DNA from: Gammaproteobacteria bacterium
Lineage (GTDB): Bacteria > Pseudomonadota > Gammaproteobacteria > Chromatiales > Chromatiaceae
Direction: 5' to 3'
Assembly: GCA_015231665.1 (NCBI GenBank)
Contig: JADGBD010000018.1
Location: 1,690-16,667 of the forward strand
DNA length: 14,978 nucleotides
A model generated the notes under the pieces. That model searched no databases. It worked only from the letters and a program-made list of their open reading frames with translations, and was not told the origin of the DNA. Of the stretch, positions 1 through 8,217 are shown in pieces. The position numbers and the translations under genes were made by a program. Numbering within the stretch: the stretch's first letter is position 1; the number at the start of each line of letters is the position of its first letter.

Positions 1-34
1 GGTCTGAGCAGTTATCTCGCACAAAGGGCTTTTC

Positions 35-80
35 TACTCTGCGATCTCCGCGCTCCTTTGCGTACTCTGCGTCCTTAGCG
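35..80. repeat. degenerate 9-base tandem repeat
   Basis: Five consecutive units of 9-10 bases share a (C/T)TNNGCG-like ending: tactctgcg (35-43), atctccgcg (44-52), ctcctttgcg (53-62), tactctgcg (63-71) and tccttagcg (72-80). The first and fourth units are identical. The block lies just past the 3' end of the minus-strand EgtB-like gene and outside any convincing coding frame. It resembles short intergenic repeats that are dispersed in some proteobacterial genomes, but no second copy lies in this window. Function is unknown. Confidence 0.5.
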
Positions 81-96
81 TGCCGGCTTGGCTGGC

Positions 97-1305
97 TCAA
101 TCTTTCTCCCAAAACGGCTTGCCTGGTGGGATGACCAGGCGCAGGCCGCTGAAAGCGAAGTTCCAGTGGGGCAGGGCGCGTTGGCGCAGGGCGGTGCGGC
201 GCAGCAGTGGCTGGGTGTGCAGGCAGCCGCCGCGCAGGCAAAGGTGCTGGTCGTCAAAATCGGCGGTGGCGTATTGGCTGCTGGCCGGGCGCTGATAGCC
301 CTCGTAGGGCTTGAACAGGTTGTTGCACCACTCCCAGACACGGCCATCGGCCTGGATTGCCTGAGTGCGTACCGCCGCTTCCCACTGGAACTCATGGGGC
401 AGCACGGCGCCGGCGGTTGTCCCGCCCTGGAGGTCGGCCCAGGCGGCAAAGGCCTTGGCCTCATACTGGCTGATGCCCTGCACTGGCTCATCGGCAATCA
501 GGTCTGCGGGGCCGTTGAGGCCCAGTCCGTACCAGTGGCCATGGCCATCCTTGCGCCAATGCAGAGGTGCGCCGCGGGACTCGGCTCTGAGCCAGGCCTT
601 GCCACTGCCCCAGAGGTCTTCCCGCTGATAGCCAGCATCTTCGATAAAGCCCAGATATTCGGCGTTGTTCACCGGCCGTTGGGCGATGGCGAAGGCGCTG
701 AGCTGGATGATTTGCTGGGGCAGTTCGTTGTCGTAGGCCCAGGGGTCATCGGCGCTGCTGCCGATGCGGTAGGCTCCCTGATTGACCTCGGTGAAGGCCA
801 TCTGCGGCAGACGGCTTTCGAGGATGGAGCCGGCGCGGTAGCTGAGGTCCTGCTGTTGCAACTGCAGCAACAGTTGCAGCGAGAGCATGCGCTCGTAGCT
901 CAGGGCGTGTTCCTGGAGGATGAAATAAAGGATGGCGTCGCCTTGCAGCAGAGGATGGTCTGGCAGCAGGCCAGGGTTGGCCAATTGCTGCAGATGCTGA
1001 TCCTGGATTTCTGCCGCCCAGTTGAGCAGATGATCCTGCGGCGGCAATTGACGGCATTGCTCAGCCAGGGGCAGGGCGCCTGGGCGAAACAGTTTTTCCA
1101 CTCGCTGGGAGAGAGCACCGTCCTGCTGCACCAGCTCCCGCAGCCAGTAAAGCTCGCGATAGACGGCAGAGCCCAGAATATGGGCCAGAGAGCCGAGCTC
1201 GGGATGAATCTGACGTTGAAATTGGGCCTCGGGGCTGTTCTCGGCCAGCTGCATCATCAGGCCTTGCAGGGCGGCCAGTTGGCCCAGGAGTTGGTGATTG
1301 ATCAT
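97..1305 (-). CDS. EgtB-like SUMF1/DinB-domain non-heme iron enzyme
   Basis: A 402-residue protein from the ATG at 1305. The same frame extends 10 codons to a TTG at 1335, but I prefer the ATG; neither start has a strong ribosome binding site. Residues 1-150 look like a DinB-type helical bundle with a candidate iron ligand His42 (LAHILG) and a second His133 (QEHALSYE). Residues 165-395 form a formylglycine-generating/EgtB-type domain, seen in the blocks YDNELP (191-196), PVNNAEYLGF (211-220), LPHEFQWEAA (302-311), GRVWEWCNNLFKPYEGY (321-337) and LRGG (357-360). Members of this family (EgtB, SenA) join a thiol or selenol to hercynine by Fe(II)- and O2-dependent C-S or C-Se bond formation. The usual HxxxHxE motif reads HALSYER here, with Tyr137 where the third His ligand is expected, so activity and substrate are uncertain. 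No egtD or senB/senC partner is visible, though the downstream side is cut by the window edge. Family assignment is firm; specific function is not. Confidence 0.82.
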   Translation of the reverse strand: MINHQLLGQLAALQGLMMQLAENSPEAQFQRQIHPELGSLAHILGSAVYRELYWLRELVQQDGALSQRVEKLFRPGALPLAEQCRQLPPQDHLLNWAAEIQDQHLQQLANPGLLPDHPLLQGDAILYFILQEHALSYERMLSLQLLLQLQQQDLSYRAGSILESRLPQMAFTEVNQGAYRIGSSADDPWAYDNELPQQIIQLSAFAIAQRPVNNAEYLGFIEDAGYQREDLWGSGKAWLRAESRGAPLHWRKDGHGHWYGLGLNGPADLIADEPVQGISQYEAKAFAAWADLQGGTTAGAVLPHEFQWEAAVRTQAIQADGRVWEWCNNLFKPYEGYQRPASSQYATADFDDQHLCLRGGCLHTQPLLRRTALRQRALPHWNFAFSGLRLVIPPGKPFWEKD

Positions 1306-1428
1306 GGCGCTTGTCGGTTGACTGGAAAGCGCCAAACTCTACCACAGCCTGGCCGGCAGGCCTTGACCCAAGGCAAATCCAATGGAGCTGTCTGAGTGGT
1401 CGAGCAGGGTTTTGGTTCCAGGCGGGAA

Positions 1429-1477
1429 GCCCACAAATAAACGCGAATGAGGTAGCTATTCGCGTTTATTTGCGGGC
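1429..1477 (-). terminator. strong hairpin after the dsrC-like gene
   Basis: A perfect 15-base inverted repeat (1434-1448 with 1458-1472) encloses a 9-base loop. After one mismatch it continues with four more G-C pairs (1429-1432 with 1474-1477). It sits 17 bases past the stop of the minus-strand dsrC-like gene and before the EgtB-like gene, so it probably ends or attenuates that transcript. There is no clear U-run beyond the stem, so a role in mRNA stability is also possible. Confidence 0.6.
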
Positions 1478-1493
1478 CAGAAAAGCAGGGGGG

Positions 1494-1784
1494 TTAAACG
1501 CAGCCGGTGGGCTTGGGCAGGGCGCCCCATTTGCAGATCAGCTTCATTGGGCCTTTCTTGAAGATGTCATAGAGGTGCTTGCTGTCCACGCCCACCTTTT
1601 TGGCGAACTTGCGGATTGGCGGCACCACGCCGTCTTCTTCGTACATGGCGCGGGCCTGATTGATCAGCTCGCGCATTTCATCGGAAAATTCATAGCCGTC
1701 TTCCTTGGCTAGATAGGCAGCTACCTCTTCACTCCAGTCGTCACGATTGCGCAAAAAACCTTCACCATCCAAATCCAGATTCAT
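1494..1784 (-). CDS. DsrC/TusE-family sulfur-carrier protein with two C-terminal cysteines
   Basis: 96 residues. The C-terminal arm reads CKWGALPKPTGCV: a penultimate Cys95 and an upstream Cys84 separated by ten residues. This is the two-cysteine arrangement of true DsrC proteins, which carry sulfur as a trisulfide or persulfide between sulfurtransferases and dissimilatory sulfite reductase; TusE keeps only the last cysteine. Family blocks are visible: GEGFLRNRDDWSEEVA (7-22), PPIRKFAKKVG (55-65) and LYDIFKKGPMK (71-81). The protein is shorter than typical DsrC (about 105-112 residues). Its N-terminal strand is reduced, and several residues are missing between the PxIR helix and the LYxxF segment, where DsrC and TusE usually read like KLGKEKGNS. 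It is therefore probably a DsrC paralogue rather than the main DsrC; no dsr or tus genes flank it. The start is supported by GAGGT six bases before the ATG. It stands alone between a promoter-like region and a strong hairpin, so it is likely monocistronic. Confidence 0.87.
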   Translation of the reverse strand: MNLDLDGEGFLRNRDDWSEEVAAYLAKEDGYEFSDEMRELINQARAMYEEDGVVPPIRKFAKKVGVDSKHLYDIFKKGPMKLICKWGALPKPTGCV

Positions 1785-1827
1785 GATGTTACCTCGTAAT
1801 AGTTGATTAAAAAGATAAGGTATTGCC

Positions 1828-1856
1828 AGTCTATGGCCTGTGGCCGGCTAAATCAA
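1828..1856 (-). promoter_or_regulatory. possible sigma-70 promoter of the dsrC-like gene
   Basis: On the minus strand TTGATT (1851-1856) lies 17 bases before TAGACT (1828-1833). Both differ from consensus at two positions. The predicted start leaves a leader of about 35 bases that contains the GAGGT ribosome binding site. This is a motif match only. Confidence 0.35.
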
Positions 1857-1977
1857 GACCCAGCGCAAAATTTCCCGGGTCGGCTGCATGGACACTGGCT
1901 GGATCGGCTGCAAAAATGCGCCTAAGCTTCAGCGTTTCCACTCCCTTCCTCCAGAGCATTATCAGGGCATCATCACC

Positions 1978-3171
1978 ATGGTAACCACCACTGCCGCATC
2001 AACAGATTCCCGCTACCAGGCCGGCACCGGCCTGGGTTATGACGCTGTGGTGCGCATCAGCGCCGGGGGCTACTACGGCACAGGGGTCTTGCTCTACGAC
2101 GGTCGCGCCCTGCTGACCGCGGCGCATCTGTTCGATGGGGTTGGGACCAGCGCCCAGGTCAGTTTCGAGACCCGCAGCGGCCTGCAAAAGTTAGATGCTA
2201 CCCGGGTTTTGCTGCATCCGCAGTATGACAGTGTCGATGGTAATCACGATCTCGCCCTGATTTGGTTGAACAGGGCACCCGCGGCGGCGGACCGCTACAA
2301 CCTCTACCGTGATGCGGACGAGGTCGGCAAGGATATGGTTCTCGTCGGCTACGGGGCCTCAGGTACCGGCGCGGTGGGGGCGAGCAGTAGCGGTACGCCC
2401 ACCCGCCTCATGGCCAGCAACAGATTCGATGCCGAAGCCGAAGATCTGAAGGCGGTACTCGGCACCGGCATGGCCTGGACACCGGCAACGGGAAGCCAGC
2501 TGCTGGCGGATTTCGACAACGGCCAGAGTGCCCGGGACGCCCTCGGTCAGTTGATGGGTCGAACCCATCTCGGCCTGGGCCTGAGTGAGGGCCTGATCGC
2601 TCAGGGGGACAGCGGTGGCCCGGCGCTGATTGCCGGCCAGATCGCCGGAATCGCCAGCTACACCGCCAGCCTTAGCAGCGGCAGCAGCAGCCCGGACGTA
2701 GATAGCTTCAGCAACAGCAGTTTTGGTGAGTTGGCGGCCTGGCAACGGGTCAGCTTTTATCAGCAGTGGATCGACCAAAGCCTGCGCAGCCAGTACCCCA
2801 ATGCCCCCAGTCGGCCGGAACAGGTGGAGAAATCCCTGGTCGAGGGCGACTCTGGGATCAGTTACACCTATTTCCTGCTTCAATTCACCGGCGTGCGCTC
2901 TGATCCTGATCAGATTTTGAGTGTTGACTACACCACGCGGGACGGTAGCGCCCAGGCCGGCAGCGATTATCTCGCGGTTAGCGGCCGCCTCAACCTTTAC
3001 CCGAACGAGCAGCAGGCGGTCATCCCGGTAGAGATCCTTGGCGATAGCCTGGCGGAAGCGGACGAGACCTTCTATCTGGACGTATTCAATCCGGTTGGCG
3101 GCAGCTTTGGCGCGGGGGTCATCAAGCTCACCGCCATGCGCACCATTCTGGATGACGATGGCTGGATTTAA
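1978..3171 (+). CDS. trypsin-like serine protease with one C-terminal Calx-beta domain
   Basis: 397 residues from the ATG at 1978; an in-frame ATG at 1888 would add 30 residues that do not look like the family. Residues about 20-270 form a chymotrypsin-fold (S1) protease. The triad is visible as His50 (LLTAAHLF), Asp91 (GNHDLALIWL) and Ser212 (QGDSGGPAL), with GYYGTGVLL at the usual first-strand position. Residues about 285-394 are a Calx-beta repeat: VDYTTRDGSAQAGSDY, then the acidic GDSLAEADETFYL, ending TILDDDG. Calx-beta domains bind Ca2+ and are common in secreted or surface proteins. No Sec signal peptide is seen, and the N-terminus is Thr/Ala-rich and hydrophilic. Such proteins are often exported by a C-terminal type I signal, but this chain stops three residues after the Calx-beta core, so it may be a shortened descendant of a larger multidomain protein. 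There is no clear Shine-Dalgarno sequence and no linked transporter. Catalytic assignment is confident; target and export route are unknown. Confidence 0.85.
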   Translation: MVTTTAASTDSRYQAGTGLGYDAVVRISAGGYYGTGVLLYDGRALLTAAHLFDGVGTSAQVSFETRSGLQKLDATRVLLHPQYDSVDGNHDLALIWLNRAPAAADRYNLYRDADEVGKDMVLVGYGASGTGAVGASSSGTPTRLMASNRFDAEAEDLKAVLGTGMAWTPATGSQLLADFDNGQSARDALGQLMGRTHLGLGLSEGLIAQGDSGGPALIAGQIAGIASYTASLSSGSSSPDVDSFSNSSFGELAAWQRVSFYQQWIDQSLRSQYPNAPSRPEQVEKSLVEGDSGISYTYFLLQFTGVRSDPDQILSVDYTTRDGSAQAGSDYLAVSGRLNLYPNEQQAVIPVEILGDSLAEADETFYLDVFNPVGGSFGAGVIKLTAMRTILDDDGWI

Positions 3172-3223
3172 TGCACATCGAGCGAGCAGCTACACCCTGG
3201 GACAGCAGCATTTTTTGTCGCTT

Positions 3224-3251
3224 CGGGACTCGGGACTGGGGGCTCGGGACG
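3224..3251. repeat. heptamer tandem repeat (cgggact)
   Basis: Four consecutive 7-base units: cgggact (3224-3230), cgggact (3231-3237), gggggct (3238-3244) and cgggacg (3245-3251). The block lies between the protease gene and the 3' end of the next minus-strand gene. The same unit recurs at the right edge of the window (14967-14978), which points to a dispersed intergenic repeat family. Confidence 0.65.
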
Positions 3252-3305
3252 CGTGGATTGCCAGGGACATTTCTCAGTAAGGATCGCCGGCTTAGCTCAT
3301 GATCT

Positions 3306-3838
3306 TCAGATCGCCAATCGCCGCAGCAGGCTGTCCTGCTCGCTTTGCTGCCAGACCTCGTTGAAGAAGTGGCCAAGCTGGCGCGCCCGCGCTGGGTTGT
3401 GGAATGAGACGCTGCCTTCTGGTCTGCTGTAGAGCGGCTGATAGAGGTAGCCGACTTCATCCACCAGGACAAAATTCTCCCTGTGCTCGCGGTGTTCCTG
3501 CAGGTGCGGGCGGTGGATCAGCACCCTGGAGCTGAGCCGCTGGGCCAGTTCCAGCAGGCGATAGCCGCCGCGGCGCACCGGCTCGTGATCCTGCAGGAGG
3601 ATGCGCAGGGCGGGATCGGGCCGGCGCAGCGCCAGTTGTTTGAGCGCCTCGTACAGCTCCAGGCTGTTGAAGCTGTGGGGGTCGAGGTTCTGGGTGAAGA
3701 TCAGCACCTCGCGGCGGGCTTGGCGCGCGAGGCTGAGACAGAGATCACGCTGCTGATCCCGCCCGGCAAAGCGCCATTCGCCTGCGGTTTCACCCAGGCG
3801 GGCGTCCTCGGGCAGCGGCGGTTGCTGTGACGCGGTCA

Positions 3839-3839
<1 letters not shown>
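3306..3839 (-). CDS. PLD-like (DUF7931-type) protein coupled to purB
   Basis: 177 residues of unknown function. The fold impression is of a single phospholipase-D-like half: after AGRDQQRDLCLSLARQAR, a strand REVLIFTQNLDP is followed by a helix, then LRILLQDHEP, then RVLIHRPH and ENFVLVDEVGYLYQPL, ending SFHNPARARQLGHFFNEVW. The catalytic HxK(x4)D motif of active PLD enzymes is absent, so it may bind nucleic acid or a phosphate compound without PLD catalysis. I recall similar proteins labelled DUF7931 in gammaproteobacteria; that label is from memory. Its ATG overlaps the purB stop by one base (TGATG on the minus strand), so it is almost certainly co-transcribed and translationally coupled with purB. 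Function is unassigned; gene reality is supported by the overlap and by coding-like sequence. Confidence 0.75.
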
Positions 3840-5245
<1,406 letters not shown>

Positions 5246-5279
5246 CCCGCCAAGCCGCGCCATGGGGCTGGATTTTCGC

Positions 5280-5285
5280 TACAAT
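5280..5285 (+). promoter_or_regulatory. possible -10 element of acnB
   Basis: TACAAT (5/6 match to the sigma-70 -10), preceded by a T-rich stretch. It would start transcription about 30 bases before the acnB GTG. The -35 position (5257-5262) is poor, so an activator may be needed. Confidence 0.4.
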
Positions 5286-5323
5286 TCTTCTCCTGTTTCC
5301 CCTAGACGCAAGAGAGAACGCCC

Positions 5324-7855
5324 GTGCTTGAAGCCTACCGCACCCATGTCGCCCAACGCGCCGCCGAAGGCCTGCCGCCCCTGCCGCTGGATGCCGAGCA
5401 GACCGCTGCCCTGGTGGACTTGCTGAAGAACCCGCCGGCCGGTGAGGAGCAGTTGCTCGTCGATCTGCTGGAAAATCGGGTGCCGCCGGGGGTGGATCAG
5501 GCCGCTTACGTCAAGGCCGCTTTTCTCACCGCCCTGGCCAAGGGCGAGGCGCACAGCCCGCTGATCGACCGCCAGCGCGCCACCTTTCTCCTCGGCACCA
5601 TGCTCGGCGGCTACAACGTCGCGCCGCTGATCGAGCTGCTGGATCAAGCCGATACCGCCGAGGAGGCGGTAGCTGCCCTGTCCAGCACTCTGCTGATCTA
5701 CGATGCCTTTCACGACGTCAAGGCCAAGGCCGATGGCGGAAGCGAGCCGGCGCAGCGGGTGCTGCAGTCCTGGGCCGATGCCGACTGGTTCAATAACCGG
5801 CCGATGCCCGCTGAGGCCATCACCCTGACGGTATTCAAGGTGCCTGGCGAGACCAATACCGATGACCTGTCCCCGGCCACCGAGGCCTGGAGCCGGCCGG
5901 ACATCCCCCTGCACGCCAAGGCGATGCTGGTGAGCAAGATGGAAAATGGCCTGGAGATCATCGACCAGCTCAAGGCCAAGGGCCACCCGCTGGCCTATGT
6001 GGGCGATGTGGTGGGCACCGGTTCCTCACGCAAATCGGCGATCAACTCGGTGCTCTGGCACATGGGTCAGGACATTCCCTATGTGCCCAACAAGCGCCAG
6101 GGTGGGGTGATCCTCGGTGGCAAGATAGCCCCCATTTTCTTCAACACGGCGGAAGACTCCGGCGCCTTGCCCATCGAATGCACAGTGGATGCCCTGGAGA
6201 TGGGTGATGTCATCACCCTTAAACCCTACGAGGGAGTCATCGAGAAGGATGGCCAGGTGCTGCTGCGGTTTGAGCTCAAACCCACCACCTTGCTCGATGA
6301 AGTGCGCGCCGGCGGGCGCATTCCGCTGATCATCGGCCGCGGTCTCACCGATCGCGCCCGCGAGAGCCTGCAGCTGCCAGCCTCGCAGGTGTTTCGCCGG
6401 CCAGTGCAGCCCCAGGACACGGGCAAGGGCTTCACCCTGGCGCAGAAGATGGTGGGCAAGGCCTGCGGTGTTACCGGCGTGCGCCCGGGCACCTATTGCG
6501 AGCCGCGCATGACCACCGTCGGCTCCCAGGACACTACCGGCGCCATGACCCGCGACGAGCTCAAGGAGCTGGCCTGCCTGGGTTTCTCCGCCGATCTGGT
6601 GATGCAGTCCTTCTGCCATACCGCCGCCTATCCCAAGCCGGTGGATGTCAAGCTGCAGCACAGCCTGCCGGAGTTCATGAGCAGCCGCGGTGGCGTCAGC
6701 CTGCGCCCCGGCGATGGCGTCATCCACTCCTGGCTCAACCGCATGATCCTGCCGGACACCGTCGGCACCGGCGGCGACTCCCACACCCGCTTCCCTATCG
6801 GCATCAGCTTCCCCGCCGGTTCCGGCCTGGTGGCCTTCGGCGCGGCGCTGGGGGTAATGCCGCTGGACATGCCCGAATCGGTGCTGGTGCGCTTCACCGG
6901 CAAGATGCAGCCGGGCATCACCCTGCGTGATCTGGTCAACGCCATCCCCTATGTGGCGATCCAGAAGGGCATGCTGACGGTGGAAAAGAAGGGCAAGAAG
7001 AACGTCTTCAACGGCCGCGTGCTGGAGATCGAAGGCCTGCCGGATCTCAAGGTGGAACAGGCCTTCGAGCTGTCCGATGCCTCTGCCGAACGCTCCGCCA
7101 ACGGCTGCACCGTGCATCTGAACAAGGAACCGATCATCGAGTTCCTGCGCTCCAATATCAGCCTGCTGCAGTGGATGATCGCCAACGGCTACCAGGACGC
7201 CCGCAGCCTGCAGCGGCGCATCGACGCCATGCAGCAGTGGCTGGCGGACCCGCAGCTGCTACAGCCGGATGCCGATGCCGAGTACGCCGAGATCATTGAG
7301 ATCGATCTCAACCAGATCACCGAGCCGTTGCTGGCCTGTCCCAACGATCCGGACGACATCAAGCCCCTGTCGGCGGTGGCGGATACCCCCATCGACGAGG
7401 TCTTCATCGGCAGCTGCATGACCAACATCGGCCACTACCGCGCGGCCGGCAAGGTGCTGGAAAGCCTGGGTAGTGCCGTGCCCACCCGGCTGTGGGTAGC
7501 ACCGCCGACCAAGATGGACCAGCGCCAGCTGATCGAAGAGGGCATCTACAACATCTACGGCCGTGCCGGAGCGCGCACCGAGATGCCCGGCTGCTCCCTG
7601 TGCATGGGCAACCAGGCGCGGGTGGCGGACAACAGCACCGTGGTCTCCACCTCCACGCGCAACTTCCCCAACCGGCTGGGCAAGGGCGCCAATGTCTATC
7701 TGGCCTCAGCGGAACTTGCCGCCGTGGCGGCAGCGCTGGGCCGATTGCCGCAACCGACCGAGTATCTGCAGCGGGTGGAAGCCATCGCCAGCAACGCCGG
7801 TGAGATCTACCGCTATCTCAATTTCGATCAGATGGCGGATTACCAGCCGGCTTGA
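5324..7855 (+). CDS. acnB: bifunctional aconitate hydratase 2 / 2-methylisocitrate dehydratase
   Basis: 843 residues; E. coli AcnB has 865, and this chain lacks roughly the last 20. It interconverts citrate and isocitrate through cis-aconitate in the TCA cycle, and in many bacteria also acts on 2-methylisocitrate. The AcnB-specific order is visible: an N-terminal HEAT-like domain (about 1-155, [20 protein letters not shown]), then the swivel domain ([31 protein letters not shown] split over about 147-190, [13 protein letters not shown]), then the Fe-S catalytic core ([34 protein letters not shown]). The [4Fe-4S] ligands are Cys698 (GSCMTN), Cys757 and Cys760 (GCSLCMGN), a constant 12 residues before their E. 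coli counterparts. The start is GTG, chosen because [20 protein letters not shown] matches the family N-terminus; AGAGAG lies upstream at plausible spacing. It is transcribed alone, divergent from purB, and closed by two hairpins. Confidence 0.98.
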   Translation: MLEAYRTHVAQRAAEGLPPLPLDAEQTAALVDLLKNPPAGEEQLLVDLLENRVPPGVDQAAYVKAAFLTALAKGEAHSPLIDRQRATFLLGTMLGGYNVAPLIELLDQADTAEEAVAALSSTLLIYDAFHDVKAKADGGSEPAQRVLQSWADADWFNNRPMPAEAITLTVFKVPGETNTDDLSPATEAWSRPDIPLHAKAMLVSKMENGLEIIDQLKAKGHPLAYVGDVVGTGSSRKSAINSVLWHMGQDIPYVPNKRQGGVILGGKIAPIFFNTAEDSGALPIECTVDALEMGDVITLKPYEGVIEKDGQVLLRFELKPTTLLDEVRAGGRIPLIIGRGLTDRARESLQLPASQVFRRPVQPQDTGKGFTLAQKMVGKACGVTGVRPGTYCEPRMTTVGSQDTTGAMTRDELKELACLGFSADLVMQSFCHTAAYPKPVDVKLQHSLPEFMSSRGGVSLRPGDGVIHSWLNRMILPDTVGTGGDSHTRFPIGISFPAGSGLVAFGAALGVMPLDMPESVLVRFTGKMQPGITLRDLVNAIPYVAIQKGMLTVEKKGKKNVFNGRVLEIEGLPDLKVEQAFELSDASAERSANGCTVHLNKEPIIEFLRSNISLLQWMIANGYQDARSLQRRIDAMQQWLADPQLLQPDADAEYAEIIEIDLNQITEPLLACPNDPDDIKPLSAVADTPIDEVFIGSCMTNIGHYRAAGKVLESLGSAVPTRLWVAPPTKMDQRQLIEEGIYNIYGRAGARTEMPGCSLCMGNQARVADNSTVVSTSTRNFPNRLGKGANVYLASAELAAVAAALGRLPQPTEYLQRVEAIASNAGEIYRYLNFDQMADYQPA

Positions 7856-7864
7856 TGACTGGCC

Positions 7865-7893
7865 AAGCCCCAGAATCCTCTGGACTGGGGCTT
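7865..7893 (+). other. hairpin just after acnB
   Basis: An 8-base inverted repeat (aagcccca at 7865-7872 with tggggctt at 7886-7893) around a 13-base loop starts 10 bases after the acnB stop. It has no T-run directly after it and precedes the stronger terminator at 7901. It may protect the acnB mRNA 3' end or act as part of a double terminator. Confidence 0.5.
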
Positions 7894-7900
7894 GCACAAA

Positions 7901-7924
7901 AAAAGCGGCCTTGCGGCCGCTTTT
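7901..7924. terminator. bidirectional Rho-independent terminator between convergent genes
   Basis: aaaagcggcc (7901-7910) pairs perfectly with ggccgctttt (7915-7924) around the loop ttgc. The A-run on one side and the T-run on the other make it work in both directions. It sits between acnB (plus, ending 7855) and the lysine-rich gene (minus, ending 7929), exactly where a shared terminator is needed. Confidence 0.92.
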
Positions 7925-7928
7925 GCGT

Positions 7929-8180
7929 TCAGGAATTGCAGTCCATTTTCTTCATGCTCCTCAGTCCCTTGAGACGCTGGGCGTGGACTACCTGGATGTT
8001 TTTCTTCAGTCGATCCCGCTTCTTGTCGTCTTTCTCATCCTTGTATTTGTCGATCAGATCGTGCTCCTTCTTGCGCAGTTGCTTGAGCAGCTTTTTGATC
8101 TCGCCCTTGCGCTTGCAGATCTTGCGTTTCTTTCTGTCGAACAGCGCGCTGAGCTGCTTGATCAGTTTTTTCGTGGTCAT
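7929..8180 (-). CDS. lysine-rich coiled-coil small protein, unknown function
   Basis: 83 residues with 23 lysines and 8 arginines (about 37% basic), plus 11 acidic residues. The pattern of leucines and isoleucines among charges (KKLIKQLSALF, IKKLLKQLRKK, LIDKYKDEKDD) predicts one long helix or coiled coil. There is no signal peptide or membrane segment. Two cysteines (22 and 81) are present. It starts 37 bases after the Na/Pi cotransporter stop on the same strand and ends five bases before the bidirectional terminator, so it is probably the last gene of that transcript. A weak AAAGG precedes the ATG. I do not recognise the family. It could bind nucleic acid, polyphosphate or another polyanion, but that is a guess from charge alone. 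The gene is plausible from its spacing, its terminator and its unlikely composition for a chance frame. Confidence 0.65.
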   Translation of the reverse strand: MTTKKLIKQLSALFDRKKRKICKRKGEIKKLLKQLRKKEHDLIDKYKDEKDDKKRDRLKKNIQVVHAQRLKGLRSMKKMDCNS

Positions 8181-8217
8181 GGCGGTTCGCCTTTGGTTAG
8201 GGGTCCGGGCAATGGCC

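Noticed and set aside
88..1395. Long open frame of 435 codons on the plus strand opposite the EgtB-like gene
   Set aside because: It is antisense to a gene with clear family motifs and its translation (runs of Leu, Gly and Gln) has no recognisable domain. It is an effect of high GC content.
1888..1977. Upstream ATG giving a 427-residue protease
   Set aside because: The extra 30 residues are neither a signal peptide nor family-like, and the segment overlaps probable promoter DNA of the divergent dsrC-like gene.
3224..3251. Repeat block considered as a CRISPR array
   Set aside because: Units are 7 bases with no spacers and no cas genes nearby.
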